Both the position numbers and the translations under genes were made by a program. From Sycon ciliatum (lineage: Eukaryota; Porifera; Calcarea; Leucosolenida; Sycettidae): DNA of 64,000 bases. The stretch is taken from NCBI RefSeq assembly GCF_964019385.1, contig NC_088655.1, positions 18,267,296-18,331,295 on the forward strand, written 5' to 3'. Below are positions 53,005-63,413 of this stretch, piece after piece. Each line of letters opens with the position of its first letter. Position 1 is the first letter of the stretch. The notes beneath the pieces are model-generated. The model had not been told where the DNA came from, did no database searches, and saw only the letters and a program-made list of their open reading frames with translations.

Positions 53005-53459
53005 TGCTTTCTTGCAGGTTTGCCGAGTCGAAAGTTCAATGGACTTCTTGTGTGCTCTGGATGGCAGTCGTGAGTCAGTCAAGTGTCAAGTAAAGTCGGC
53101 GGAGTAGCGCGAGCTCCGGTGTGGGGAGCAAACCATTTCTTACAGAACTCTAATGTTGGCATTAATACCTAAAACCGCAATGTTATACGTGGGCTACGAC
53201 AATTAGTCGTTTTTGTTCGAAAATCTCTGGCTCCCAAGGTGATAGAGGAAAATTCCTCACCACGTTTTCATGTACAGGCTATCTCCTCCAATCCGAACTC
53301 TCCCGATGCGGGACTACCCATCTATCTAGAATATTTATGACCTCTTTTAAGTCGGAAAAAATGGATTTCAACGAGAAAATTGCATGAAACTTGTTTTTGT
53401 GCAGGCTATCAGGATGAATTTTCCGGAATAAGGGGCAGCCGCGAGTCTCAACTTGCCCG

Positions 53460-53820
53460 GATAGGGGGACTATGTAATTGTTAGGCCCACAAGTTGATGC
53501 ATTATTCATTTGGTCTTGGTAGCTACTTGCGCGCCCATGTTTGCCATAGCTACCCAGGCCCTTTATATTGCGTTATTTTCTCAGTCAAGCTCTCTCTCTT
53601 CAACTCGCTCTCTTCAATAATCACAATATCATCGTTTCGTTCGTCCTGGCCTTAGTCATCCTGTCTCTAATAAATGCAGTTCTCATCAACCTACCTGTTC
53701 CCGTTGTCAGTTGTGTTAATGAGAAAGAAACCGGTCTTGTTAATAGTACTCAACATAATGTTAAAATATTTAATAAACCTGGTTCGGCCTGGCGCACTTG
53801 GGTCTGGGGACACTATTAGG
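53460..53820. other. Possible LTR-like sequence
   Basis: A TATA-like 'ctttatattgcg', an AATAAA at about 53669, and an 83-codon hydrophobic frame. The layout suggests an LTR or promoter/terminator unit, but no second copy or primer site was found. Bases 53821-54280 hold a C-run and nothing recognised. Confidence 0.25.
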
Positions 53821-54284
53821 CAAACAATAAAAGTATAAGAGCTGGCTGCTCACAGATCATTCTAGGAGACTGCTTTCAGATTTTGGAGGAAAAGCGATAT
53901 GCATGTGTCCATTTCATCTCCTTTCGGATAGTTGACCATTACCTTCTCCCTTCCCACCCCCCCCCCCCTCCCCACCAAAAAGACACAAACACACCACAAT
54001 CCGCAATGCTCCCCGAGTGTAATTACGAAGACTAGCTTCACTTTATGGACGACTAGTATCGTAGTCCATATCTGGGTACCAGTTTAGAATGGTTCTGGTC
54101 AGATTATGAATATGATATTTTCTCTCAATCTGTCCCAATACCTTTAGATTCCGCTGGGCTTATAAACGCAATCCTGGTGCTTTGCGAGTTTTGTAATGTA
54201 CTGTATTTTGCAGAGCAGGAAAATGACCCAAAGACAATATCATTACTGTAGAGAAGAGAATGAAGAGGAAATAACAAATCAAAA

Positions 54285-54440
54285 GTATACGTGCGTCTAG
54301 GTGGCCATGAAGTCGAGACCCTAGGTCAGCGGAGCTCCCTAAACCTCACCACCACTGCCACGATTCAGGTCGAGCGTACTTCCCCTAGGTGCATCTCAAG
54401 TTTGGCATTTCAGTGGTCTTTCTAAAAAGAATAATAATAA
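54285..54440 (+). repeat. LINE 3' UTR fragment with (AAT)n tail
   Basis: 'gccatgaagtcgagacc', 'aggtcagcggagct' and 'caccaccac' match the LINE-B 3' UTR at about 50635-50690. Ends in AATAATAATAAT at 54430. Confidence 0.65.
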
Positions 54441-54691
54441 TAATTAAAATACGACCTTCTATCAAAACTCTCTAATTTTTGTGAGATATCGTGGCCGTGA
54501 AAGGTGCACTCTGGCTTCATTTTCGACGCCGAGATTTCGATGGCAAGACGAAGGTTGGTGAAAGAGAAGACCCCTCGACCAAGTCGAGCTGGAGTACGAC
54601 TTTTGGAATTTCGCTGAGCGAGCGCTGAAGACGTAATGAGGGATTACCTCCAGGAGGAAATGCAACAGCGCACATACATTTCAAATGGTTT

Positions 54692-55098
54692 TTGGAGAAT
54701 TTTCAATCGAAGAAGAGCCTGTTTGCCATGTTCTCTCAACATTGTGATGGGTCTCGTTTTCAGCCCTACTCCAGGGCGCCTGAAGGGCCTCCTGAGGTGG
54801 CCTCACCCGGAGCAAGACATGCTGAGCCTCAAGAATTTCGCGTGGAGACGTATGCTGGTCGTGCCAATAATGTAGAATGGTGCAATTGTAATACTTGTCC
54901 ACCAATGGAGAGGGAGGTGGATAGTCATTGTTGCAGGGAGATTGAGGCTGTCGTGAGCATCAACAGAGAGCTGAGTTGTATAAATCAGCACCCAGATTTC
55001 CACGCAGCTTGCGTGCCGGACAGCCGGACAGTACTTACTATTTGCCTAACTGCTTATCGTGAATTTCGTGACCCTCGCACCGATGTGAATTCCAATAG
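54692..55098 (+). CDS. P2X7 C-tail-like zinc-binding protein, exon 1 (transposon ORF)
   Basis: 136-codon frame: MENFQSKKSLF, FQPYSRAPEGPPE, then the diagnostic VEWCNCNTCPPMEREVDSHC CR block (W-C-x-C-x2-C ... CC), then LSCINQHPDFHAACVPDSRT and LTICLTAYREFRDPRTD. This matches the cysteine-rich C-terminal (ballast-type) module of P2X7 receptors, which also exists as free-standing proteins in invertebrate transposons. A splice donor (AATAG|GTAAGAG) ends the exon at 55098. It lies just inside the left transposon end, on the plus strand. Its role in transposition is unknown. Confidence 0.75.
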
Positions 55099-55624
55099 GT
55101 AAGAGTGATTCTCTTCTTTATTCTCCTGGCCTGGATTTTTCATTTTGGCTGAACAACTTGTTCCTTGGCATCTGCTAAACTTAGCCATTGTTCACGTCGG
55201 TTGTGCATGAGCATCCAAACAGTTCATTTGTAAAAAATATAATGTTCAACCTAGCACAGTATTGTACTAAAGTATTCACACACTGACACTGATTATCACA
55301 ACAAATAAAATTCTCGCATGACGAAAATGTAAGAGAGTTCAATGCATCTGTAGAACTGACTTTCCCCATACACCTATTGGCACTGAGTATTGAGGTACAT
55401 TTAGGCAGCTGCTACTGAACCATCAGCATATTCAAAGAATAGGATAGTGCATGATTCATACGCGTATGCATGCATATTTCCATAGCACTGTTATCCAGCA
55501 TGCGCTATCCTGCAAACAGTCTAATTTTCATAGTTATGGTACGTGCAGGAGTTCAAAGTGGCCATGCGCTGAGAGGCTTCGCTTCGTCTTATTTTTTGTT
55601 ATGTATGCATATCTCTCCGCTTAG

Positions 55625-55737
55625 CTGCCTATCGACAGTATACTTGGTGGATCCATGGTTATCTCGGGCGAGGTGATAGACGGATTATTCCCTCTTGTGT
55701 GGTATCAGCTGTGAGAAGAGAGTTCCCTGAGCCATAG
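55625..55737 (+). CDS. P2X7 C-tail-like protein, last exon
   Basis: Acceptor CGCTTAG before 55625, then AYRQYTWWIHGYLGRGDRRI followed by IPSCVVSAVRREFPEP and TAG. This is the expected C-terminal end of the same family (YRQ-WW--LG----PSC-V--IR--FP). The splice phase from the 55098 donor is one base off, so either a small indel or an unseen exon lies between. Confidence 0.65.
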
Positions 55738-56459
55738 GACAATTATACAGGCTTTCAAGAAGCAAAAGAGGATTGAGAGGAGCGGTTTTGGCCCGGCTGA
55801 CTGTACATTTTTCCATCATAATAATGATAGTGATCAGGTCACTGTATTACATCGTAGAATCGCATTCAAATTGTATTTTGTCCCCTTGTAATACAAATCA
55901 ATAATTTATTATATATTATAATTATGTCTTCCAGAAAAAAATTATGGTAAAAAAAGGATAAGCACGAAATATTACGAAATGTTACGAAATGTTATGCGTT
56001 CTGACCAACTGTCCACCAACGTAACCAGATCATATTATATCAGATCTTTTTTTACAATAATGGCGCGACAACCGAGTTCAGAAATGTATTTGTATCCACT
56101 TGTAATTCATTCATTGAATCTCTGTCTGTGTTCTCGAGCCACCCAAGCCTATCTATATATTTGAAAAAAGAATGGAAATTCATTCATTCAATCATAGGTG
56201 TACAGTATGAAAACCGACAGGGCCAGGATTCCGTTAAGGAAGGGAAGTAATGGGTCGTGTGAAAAACGACAGTGATCGAAAAGAACAAAGGGAGAAAGTA
56301 ATTAGTTCATACCGATGTACACAGCCTGGTCCCTCTGCTTGCCTACAATCCGTACAGTAACACTTTGATTGGCCAACAATCCTACCCCACAGTTACGTTA
56401 GAGCAAACACTGCGATGAGAGATGCACCAAGAAGAAGGAACACACACAGGAAAGCTGGT
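55738..56459. other. Intergenic spacer between the convergent transposon genes
   Basis: A/T-rich, no recognised motif. A minus-strand frame at 56393-56656 is out of frame with the transposase and has a hydrophobic end, probably by chance. Confidence 0.5.
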
Positions 56460-58493
56460 TCAGAGACGGGAGACGTGGGCTGCAAGAACATCCTCTTTGG
56501 GTGGGGCTGGTACTGTGGCAATGTTACTGGGAACATCTGCAGGCACAGCGGGATAATCCAAGAGGCAGGTGGGTGTTTTGACATCGAGCAAATCCCTCTT
56601 GGTCTGCAGCACTTCTTCAAGCATGGCGAACATATATTCCACTGACTTTTTTTCATACACCTTCTTCACGACCCATTCCTTCATTGATTTTGGAAACACT
56701 AGTTTCAAACGTGGTGAGCCAGCCACTGTACTTGCCTGCTTGCGACCGACGTTGTTGTTGTGGTTGAGGGCAGCGAGCTGTTGCCGGGCGAGGATTCCTG
56801 GATACGGGAAGTGGATCCGTTTGGGTGTCCCCACAAGCTGGTTCGAATGGCACACCTCCAAGGATCCAGTGTGGCAGAAGTTGGAAACCTTTCCAATATC
56901 TGCAAGCACGATCTTGTCGGATACCACTGTCGTCAGTACTTTATGCTGCTCGGAGCCGCTGGCAGTATCAGGTGGCAGGAGCTCCTGCGAGTAAGACATA
57001 AACTTTGTGGAACCTGTCCAAGAGTGCTGATTGCAGATGTGGTGGAGCAGAGATTGCCATTTCTCTGTCATCAAGACAGAATCTTCATCACACGATTGAG
57101 CACACCACCACATGTGGAGAGCTACGGCCGGGATCCAGTTCCTGAGGTGTTCCATCTCTTTCTTGGTTGAGGCATTGACAAGCTTCTTAGAGATGGACTT
57201 GACAAAATGCCAAACATTGAACTGGTGTACAATCTCAGGGAAAGAATCTCTCATCATAGCTTTCACCTGGGTGCTTCTATCGGTGGCGAGCTGCGCAACA
57301 GTGTGAGCCGCTGCAGGATTCGTCTCAAGCCTTCCCGCTCCATAATACCACTATTGTTCTCAGTAATGCCAACATGCATAAGTTCAAAGTCGAAGATCAG
57401 CTCAGTGTCTTCTTCCATTATCGTATATGTACAATAGTTGGCTGAGTAGCCGGGGCTGTTGCACCTCCCATCACCGATAAACTTGAGATTTTCATTAGTT
57501 CCAAGGATATGTAGCGAGTCAACATGGTTTGACCATGCTTCGTTGACAACAGAACACAGGATTTTACGTTGCATATCGTAGAAAGCAGACTTGCCGACCA
57601 CGCCCAAGTTGAGCAGTGAGGAGAACAGGGTGAAGGTGCTAAACAAAGTGCCACTGAAGAGGATAGCAGCAGAGATCAACAGATTTCCAATGGGCGCGCG
57701 TTGCAACTTCGGTTGAGAGGTCCAGTGGTCGATGTGTCCATCTTCACACTCCGATGTCTCCAGCAATAGAGATCCCTGAACATGCTTTGAGTTTTTGATG
57801 ATTTTCTGCACGACAACACAAAGGAAGAACAGCCCGACAACACTCCATCAATCCAACGTACAGTAAATGAACAATCAATGTAATGCAACATAAAAAGCAA
57901 ATGACTAAAACCAATTCATTCATTGTTGCCCCTACACAGCATCCCCTACTTGAACACACACATGCACACAGCCCCGCATACCGCCACAACAGGCACAGTG
58001 CTGTAAAATTCCTCACCTTTCCACACTCTTGGCAGCGTTTGAATAGGTCATCCAGGTAACGCTCAAAGATGATGAACTTCCGATCATACACCGGATTATA
58101 CTCAGCTGGCTCCTCATCAGCTTGCCCAGAAGGCTCCTCTTCGCTTGTTCGAAAACTTGAGTCAATGCCTTGGTCACTATCTGCGGTGCTAGGCGTACTA
58201 GAGGAGCTTGAGCTACTGGATTTCACTTCAGCTTTAGCTGTAAGCAATGATGTAGCCTGTGGACAGACAGGTACACCATAGCAGCTCTTCATATAATATA
58301 ATCAACTTACTCAATCTGCGGACAGCATGCTGTTTCGTTCTTAATATAATCTCATACAATCAAGGGTTTGCTCCCCACACCGGAGCTCGCGCTATTCCGC
58401 CGACTTTACTTGACACTTGACTGACTCTCGACTGCCATCCAGAGCACACAAGAAGTCCATCGAACCTTCGACTCGGCAAACCTGCAAGAAAGC

Positions 58494-58560
58494 ACCACTC
58501 CCTGCTCAATACACAGTGTTTCGGGGAATTCACTCCTCATCAGTTGAGCTTGAGTAGGCT
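58494..58560 (-). ncRNA. Type I hammerhead ribozyme, retrozyme copy F
   Basis: Minus strand: CUGAUGA and GAAAC intact, stem I GCUCAA/UUGAGC perfect, triplet GUA. Stem II is GGAG/CCCC with one A-C mismatch. Activity plausible. Confidence 0.85.
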
Positions 58561-58610
58561 GAGGAAGATTGTGCCTGAAGAGCACCACTTATATATACAA
58601 TCTTCCTCAG

Positions 58611-58676
58611 CCTACTCAAGCTCAACTGATTAGGGTTGAATTCCCCGAATCACTGTGTATTGAGCAGGGAGTGATT
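58611..58676 (+). ncRNA. Hammerhead ribozyme, retrozyme copy G (inactive core)
   Basis: The core reads CUGAUUA, stem II is GGGU/CCCC-like, and the second box is GAAUC. At least two catalytic positions are lost. Confidence 0.85.
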
Positions 58677-59088
58677 CTTTCTCGCAGGTTTGCTGAGTTG
58701 AAGGTTCGATGGACTTCTCGTGTGCTCTGGATGGCAGTCGAGAGTCAGTCAAGTGTCAAGTAAAGTCGGCGGAATAGCGCGAGCTCCGGTGTGGGGAGCA
58801 AAACTTTTCTTATAAATCATCGCCGAAGTCGCAACCACTACTTTGTACTGTTGTGCCAAGCGCGGGCTTGCGGTTATTTGGTTTGGAGGTGACAGCGTTG
58901 CGAATGACCGAGGGTCCTCGACGTCTGTCTCACCGTCCAGGAGCGACACTGACTCACGCTGCTATCTGGTGTTCACGAGGTGTTTGTCGCGCTGGAAACG
59001 GAGCATCTCTGTAAGTTTGTATCCCTGGTGATGTTTGTGCCTGGAGAGCACTATATAAGTGGTGCTCTTCAGGCACAATCTTCCTCAG

Positions 59089-59153
59089 CCTACTCAAGCT
59101 CAACTGATGAGGGGTCAATTCCCCGAAACACTATGTATTGAGCAGGGAGTGGT
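59089..59153 (+). ncRNA. Type I hammerhead ribozyme, retrozyme copy H
   Basis: Stem I GCUCAA/UUGAGC, CUGAUGA, stem II GGGG/CCCC with loop UCAAUU, GAAAC, stem III ACA/UGU with loop CUA, triplet GUA. Fully consensus apart from neutral loop changes. Confidence 0.9.
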
Positions 59154-59677
59154 GCTTTCTTGCAGGTTTGCCGAGTCGAAGGTTCGATGGACTTCTCGTG
59201 TGCTCTGGATGGCAGTCGTGAGTCAGTCAAGTGTCAAGTAAAGCCGGCGGAATAGCGCGAGCCCCGATGTGGGGAGCAAACCCTTTCTTACAAATCATCG
59301 CCGAAGTCGCAACCGCTACTTCGTTATATTATAATCAACTTATATATTTTATAGAAAAGAGAAAGGACCAAGGAAATACAGGTATATACACAAACGCATT
59401 TCAGCTCACAAGGTCCGTCACAAGACATTTCGGAATTCCGCCAACCCTTAAAAGTTGCTACTAACCCTTACAAAGTCTCGAACTTTCTGAGGGTGTTTCA
59501 CGGATGAACTTGCCGACAAAGAAGGAAGGGAAGAATAAGAACTTGAGAGTGTTTCCTTCACGAGAGAAGGTGGTTGTATCTGCACCAAGAACACATGAAA
59601 AACACAATATGCAATTATACCTCACAGGGTATTCAAAACACACATGAGACGCCTTTTTTTAGCTCAGTACAGGAATT

Positions 59678-59868
59678 ACAGTAAACCTTCGCTTATAACG
59701 ACACTCGGCAGGGCATCAAAAAGGTGTCCTTATTCGCGAAGTGCCGTTATAACCGAAGTCTCATTTTATGTATTACAGTGGGATGGGACTTTGCTCTGGG
59801 CATGGAAATTCTGTCGTTATTCGCGAATTGTTGTTATATCCGCAGTCGATATTACCAAAGTTGACTGT
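59678..59868. mobile_element. pogo-like MITE in a transposase intron
   Basis: TA-flanked. Starts CAGTAAACCTTCGCTTATAA and ends 'aaagttgactg' followed by TA. Contains 'ttcgcgaa' and 'cgttataac' motifs typical of pogo-type MITEs. Matches 41448-41598 in reverse. Confidence 0.78.
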
Positions 59869-60510
59869 ATGTCAGAAAAAGGATCCATGGCTGAATTAAA
59901 TGGCATAGGTCGCTTACCTGAATTTCGATTTCTGGCCCGTCACGACTCAAACGCTTGGACTCTGTGACCACGCTACTGTATGTCGTTGGAATGGACTTGG
60001 CTTTTTCCCGATGAGTACGTGCAACAGACGGTTGTGCCTACATAGGCCAGAGCAGTACACACACACGCACACACGTACACACACAAGTATTATTCTGGAT
60101 CATAGATAGAAGAAGTGTATTATTGAAGTCCATTTGTCATTGCAATGTCACAACAACACAACCACTTGTAGATGTGGCAATAGACACGTAAGCATGTGTA
60201 GTTATTCCAGGACATTGCTCACTTACTGGAGTATCATTGAGCACTGCTTCAGCTGATGAAGGCTCCAGACTCTCAGAGCTAGAGCTCACACCTGATGCCA
60301 CTGCCTGTAGAATATATATACAGTAACAGCCCTTTATTCATAACTACAGTACACAGGTGCAAATAATTTGGTAACAGCAATTAATAAATTGTACGCACGC
60401 TCCAACACACGCAGTTATAGATCCTGCGAAATTCTCCCATCGGAAACATCTGGTGATCTGATCAACTTTCCAGCTCCATCGAATTTTCGGGCATGGAAAC
60501 ACTGATAAGG

Positions 60511-60860
60511 AACGATGTAGGCAGTACTGGAGCGACATGGGTAATACTGGAACGACATGGGTAATACTGGAACGACATGGGTAATACTGGAACGACGTGG
60601 GTAATACTGGAACGACGTGGGTAATACTGGAACGATATGGGTAATACTGGAACGACGTGGGTAATACTGGAATTACATGGGTAATACTGGAACGTAGTGG
60701 GTAATACTGGAGCGACGTGGGTAATACTGGAGCGACGTGGGTAATACTGGAGCGACGTGGGTAATACCGGAACGACATGGGTAGTACCGGAACGACATGG
60801 GTAATACCTGAACGACATGGGTAATACTGGAACGACATGAGTAATACTGGAACAAAGTTG
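60511..60860. repeat. 20-bp minisatellite (about 17 units) in a transposase intron
   Basis: Unit approximately GGTAATACTGGAACGACATG, three units per 60 bases. Open frames across it (Pro/Val/Tyr repeats on the minus strand) are repeat artefacts. Lies in intron 1 of the THAP gene. Confidence 0.95.
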
Positions 60861-61935
60861 CTGACAGATAATAGTCACTGTATCCACGACTGTGGTAGCC
60901 AATAGATGGTAGCTGATGTGCAGGTGGTACTACTACTAGTAAGTGTATTCACAACTAACTTGCATGCAAGTCAAACTTAGCAGCTCACAACAAATATTTA
61001 CCACAGAAGAATTTTTAGAGAAGTATTTTGATGGCAAATAATGCTTACCTGAACTGACGAAAATGCTATAGTCTCTTCCTTTCTCTTCAAGTACAGCGAC
61101 TCTCTGCGAGGCTCTGTCTTCTTCACGTGGGCGAAGATCGTTGGAACTGCACCTGGCTTCAGTTTACGAGCTGATAGCCTTGTAGTACTCCCCATCTTGG
61201 CTGTTGATACAAATTCTGCCATCAAATTCCTTTCGAACTGGTCCTCCTCGAAATGAGCAGAACACAGTCTACAATACTTGCTTGGCTGGAAAAGCTTGAA
61301 GCTCCTAGCTGCAGTATCTCCCCGGCCAACTCTCTTCATATTCGTCGCCCATTCTCTCTTCAAGTTTTCATCAGAGGGAAATGTAAAGAATGACCATTCT
61401 TTGCCAGATGGCTTGTTGGTGTCGTTGTCGCATCCAGGCGCACAACAGCGACCCATGGCGGCAACTCCAAGATTTTTAGAAGCAGTACTAGAAGGACAGG
61501 TAGCAAGAGGTGACTGGTAGGGTGAAGAATGGACTGAACACAGAAGAAACGAGTCGCATGTGGACGAAGAAAATATTTTCCCATTGAATTCAATAGAAAA
61601 GTATATAGCTCAGCTGACAAGCTAATCCCTCATTACGTCATCAACGCTCGCTCAGCGAAATTCACGAAGTCGTCCTCCAGCTCGACTCGATCGGTTCTGG
61701 AGACTCGTTCTTGGTCGAGGGGTCTTCTCTTTCACCAACCGTCGTCTTGCCATCGAAAACTCGGCGTCGAAAATGAAGCCGGAGTGCCCCTTTAAGTTAC
61801 ACAGTAAATCAGGCGTCTTATATCCAATCAGAGGTTGTCCATATTTAGACTGAGGAACCCCTAGTAGTGAATCAAAGAGGTACTAATGGTGTCCTCTATA
61901 AGATGTACTGGTTTTCACTGTTGTTTCTGCAATAG

Positions 61936-62007
61936 AGATATTTCAGGTAACCAAATTTCCAGCCTTCCTGCAGGCATCTTCAAAGACCTAGTAAATCTTA
62001 ACACTCT
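61936..62007 (+). CDS. LRR gene, internal 72-nt exon
   Basis: Acceptor TTTCTGCAATAG before 61936 and donor GTAAGTA after 62007. In phase 2 it reads DISGNQISSLPAGIFKDLVN followed by LNTL, one complete 24-residue LRR (consensus LxxxxNxIxxLPxGxFxxLxxL). Same length and phase as the exon at 43052. A competing AG at 61945 would give an immediate stop, which fixes the upstream acceptor. It lies 145 bp right of the Kolobok-like transposon. Confidence 0.87.
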
Positions 62008-62780
62008 GTAAGTATGTTCAGTTAAACGTGCTCCTCCCCCACCCGTTTCCACCCAACTGTCTTAGAAAACCCATATGATCCGCTGTAGCACCTACTCCAC
62101 TTTTATGTTTATGTGTCTATGTCATTCGGATCTTCCCAAGTTGTACAATGTACTGTTGAGATACCGAATTCAAATAAATCAATACCATACCAAAACCCTT
62201 CTACCCTTTATTTCATCTGTTATCCCCATATACAGTATGGTACTATTAAGTAGCATTGGACAGTGGACACATTACTGGTGCTCAATCCACGTTACCATGA
62301 TATTACTAGAAAGAAGAAACGAGTTTTCATTGGTTTGTTTAAACTATAAATCAACCAATAGCTGCCGCTACATACAAAAAAAAACACTTAAAAGACCGTC
62401 TTAGTAAAATGTCCGCATTGCAAGAAAAAAACATATTCAAATATAGCATGACACATCACCTTGAATAATGTAAGGTTCACCTAAGTAAGGAAGTTGATAT
62501 CCAGCTTGTCACTAGCAATACTAGTAGGAGTGGCAGGACAGATGTTGCCAACCCAGTCAGCCCGTCACATGAGCATAGGGCTGGTGGTAACATTGTCACA
62601 GCCCACAAGATGGAGCACTACTCTCAGGACGTTTTACATGCAAGATGGAGGTTGGCACGTTGCTTACCATAGTTAAATTTCACGAAAGGAACAAGCCCAA
62701 GGCGCCATGGCAACCAGTAAACGAACGCAGAGAAATTCAAAATGATTCATATTAGTCAGACACGGAGCCCATAAAATATT
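62008..62780. other. Probable intron; no recognised feature
   Basis: A/T-rich sequence without transposon ends, tRNA-like boxes or coding motifs. Confidence 0.45.
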
Positions 62781-62960
62781 TTAAAAATATAAGAAATCAA
62801 GTGCAAACGAGTTATGAAGCAATTATCCATCACTGTAACCCGGTAATAAGCCGTCAGAAAGAGCGATAACAGGGCACAAACCTGATATGTTACTGAGACA
62901 TCTAGGGGAAGGTGAGCGCAGCGAAAATGGGCACAAGCTAAAACCCACGGAAACAAAGAA
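62780..62960. repeat. Fragment of the 30.2-kb inverted-arm repeat family
   Basis: 'atcactgtaac', 'gtcagaaagagcgataacag', 'ggcacaaa', then 'ggggaaggtgagcgca' and 'aaacaaagaat' follow the order of 30240-30470. The hammerhead-bearing loop is not present. Confidence 0.6.
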
Positions 62961-63002
62961 TTCCAAGTGTTACAGGACCGTTAGTGGGACCAGTTAATAA
63001 CA

Positions 63003-63344
63003 TGACTGTTGTGTATGCACTACCGTATTTATGCATGTACTCTTATGGACTGCCCTGTCCATGTATGATGCTCCCCTACTCTGTGCTGCATCTACTGTGT
63101 TCTATGTATGTAATTCACATGTCCTATTATGCATTCTTGTTGTACCCTGCACGCACTACGCTCCGTATGCGTGTCTTGCACATATCCGTGTCCTACCTAA
63201 CTAGGATTCTATGCGTATGCATCTGGACACTCTCGCGATTCCCGTCTCTGTACTGCCTTCTTTGTACCAACGCTTATCCTTGTAGCTTTATTAGTTTCCT
63301 TTGTCTTTTGTCCTTGTTCATGCAAGGTTACAGAACACCATGAC
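63003..63344 (+). repeat. 5' LTR of a Gypsy-like retrotransposon
   Basis: Starts near TGACTGTTGTG and ends ...CCATGACA, immediately followed by the primer-binding-like TGGTGTCAGAATAA (63345-63358). The second LTR is outside the window, so the left border is approximate. Confidence 0.6.
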
Positions 63345-63413
63345 ATGGTGTCAGAATAATTCGAAATAGTTTCATTTTAGTAGCCTGTTGGTAGTTTTGC
63401 GTCGGGATCAGTC

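Larger units (their letters stand above)
52448..53145 (+). mobile_element. Retrozyme-like repeat, tandem plus-strand units D and E
   Basis: 'aagtggtgctcttcaggcac' recurs at 52451 and 52909. The first unit is 458 bp because it lacks a 20-bp block ('tgtgctctggatggcag') present in unit E. Unit E is truncated at about 53145. Each carries a hammerhead near its start and the TATA-like 'ctatataag' at its end. Confidence 0.92.
58364..59330. mobile_element. Retrozyme-like repeats F (minus), G and H (plus) inside a transposase intron
   Basis: A partial minus-strand unit (58364-58594) faces a plus-strand unit (58595-59072), followed in tandem by a partial unit to about 59330. The period is 478 bp (tcttcc at 58601 and 59079). 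The opposed units form a hairpin with arms of about 220 bp centred near 58594. The cluster lies in intron 2 of the THAP gene. Confidence 0.92.
56460..61456 (-). pseudogene. THAP-domain DDE-like transposase gene, 4 coding exons, one frameshift
   Basis: Exon 1 (61456-61049, 136 codons) encodes a THAP DNA-binding domain: C4 and C9, SFFTFPSDENLKREW, KYCRLCSAHFEEDQFE (Cys, Cys-His) and the signature AVPTIF. Exon 2 (60304-60227, 26 codons) and exon 3 (58256-58017, 80 codons) are Ser/acidic linkers ending FKRCQECGK. All junctions are phase 0 with GTAAG or GTGAG donors. Exon 4 (from 57805) encodes the catalytic part: QRAPIGNLLISAAILFSGTL, GDGRCNSPGYSANYCTYT, FDFELMHVG, then after a one-base frameshift near 57290 QLATDRSTQVKAMMRD, HQFNVWHFVKSISKKL and TGSLEVCHSNQL, ending at 56460. 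GDGR and ATDR supply candidate catalytic Asp residues. Probably the transposase of the surrounding element. Confidence 0.82.
54502..61791. mobile_element. Kolobok-like DNA transposon, 7.3 kb, two convergent genes
   Basis: The ends AGGTGCACTCTGGCTTCATT (left) and AATGAAGCCGGAGTGCCCCT (right) are inverted repeats extending about 150 bp ('gacccctcgaccaag', 'gtaatgagggatta'). TTAA (61792-61795) on the right and TGAA (54498-54501) on the left fit a TTAA duplication with one change. Inside are a plus-strand P2X7-tail-like gene and a minus-strand THAP transposase-like gene. Retrozymes, a pogo-like MITE and a minisatellite have since landed in its introns. Confidence 0.82.

Noticed and set aside
60344-60902. 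Repetitive Pro/Val/Tyr ORFs on the minus strand
   Set aside because: Frames across a 20-bp minisatellite; three units return to frame by arithmetic, and they lie in an intron of the THAP gene.
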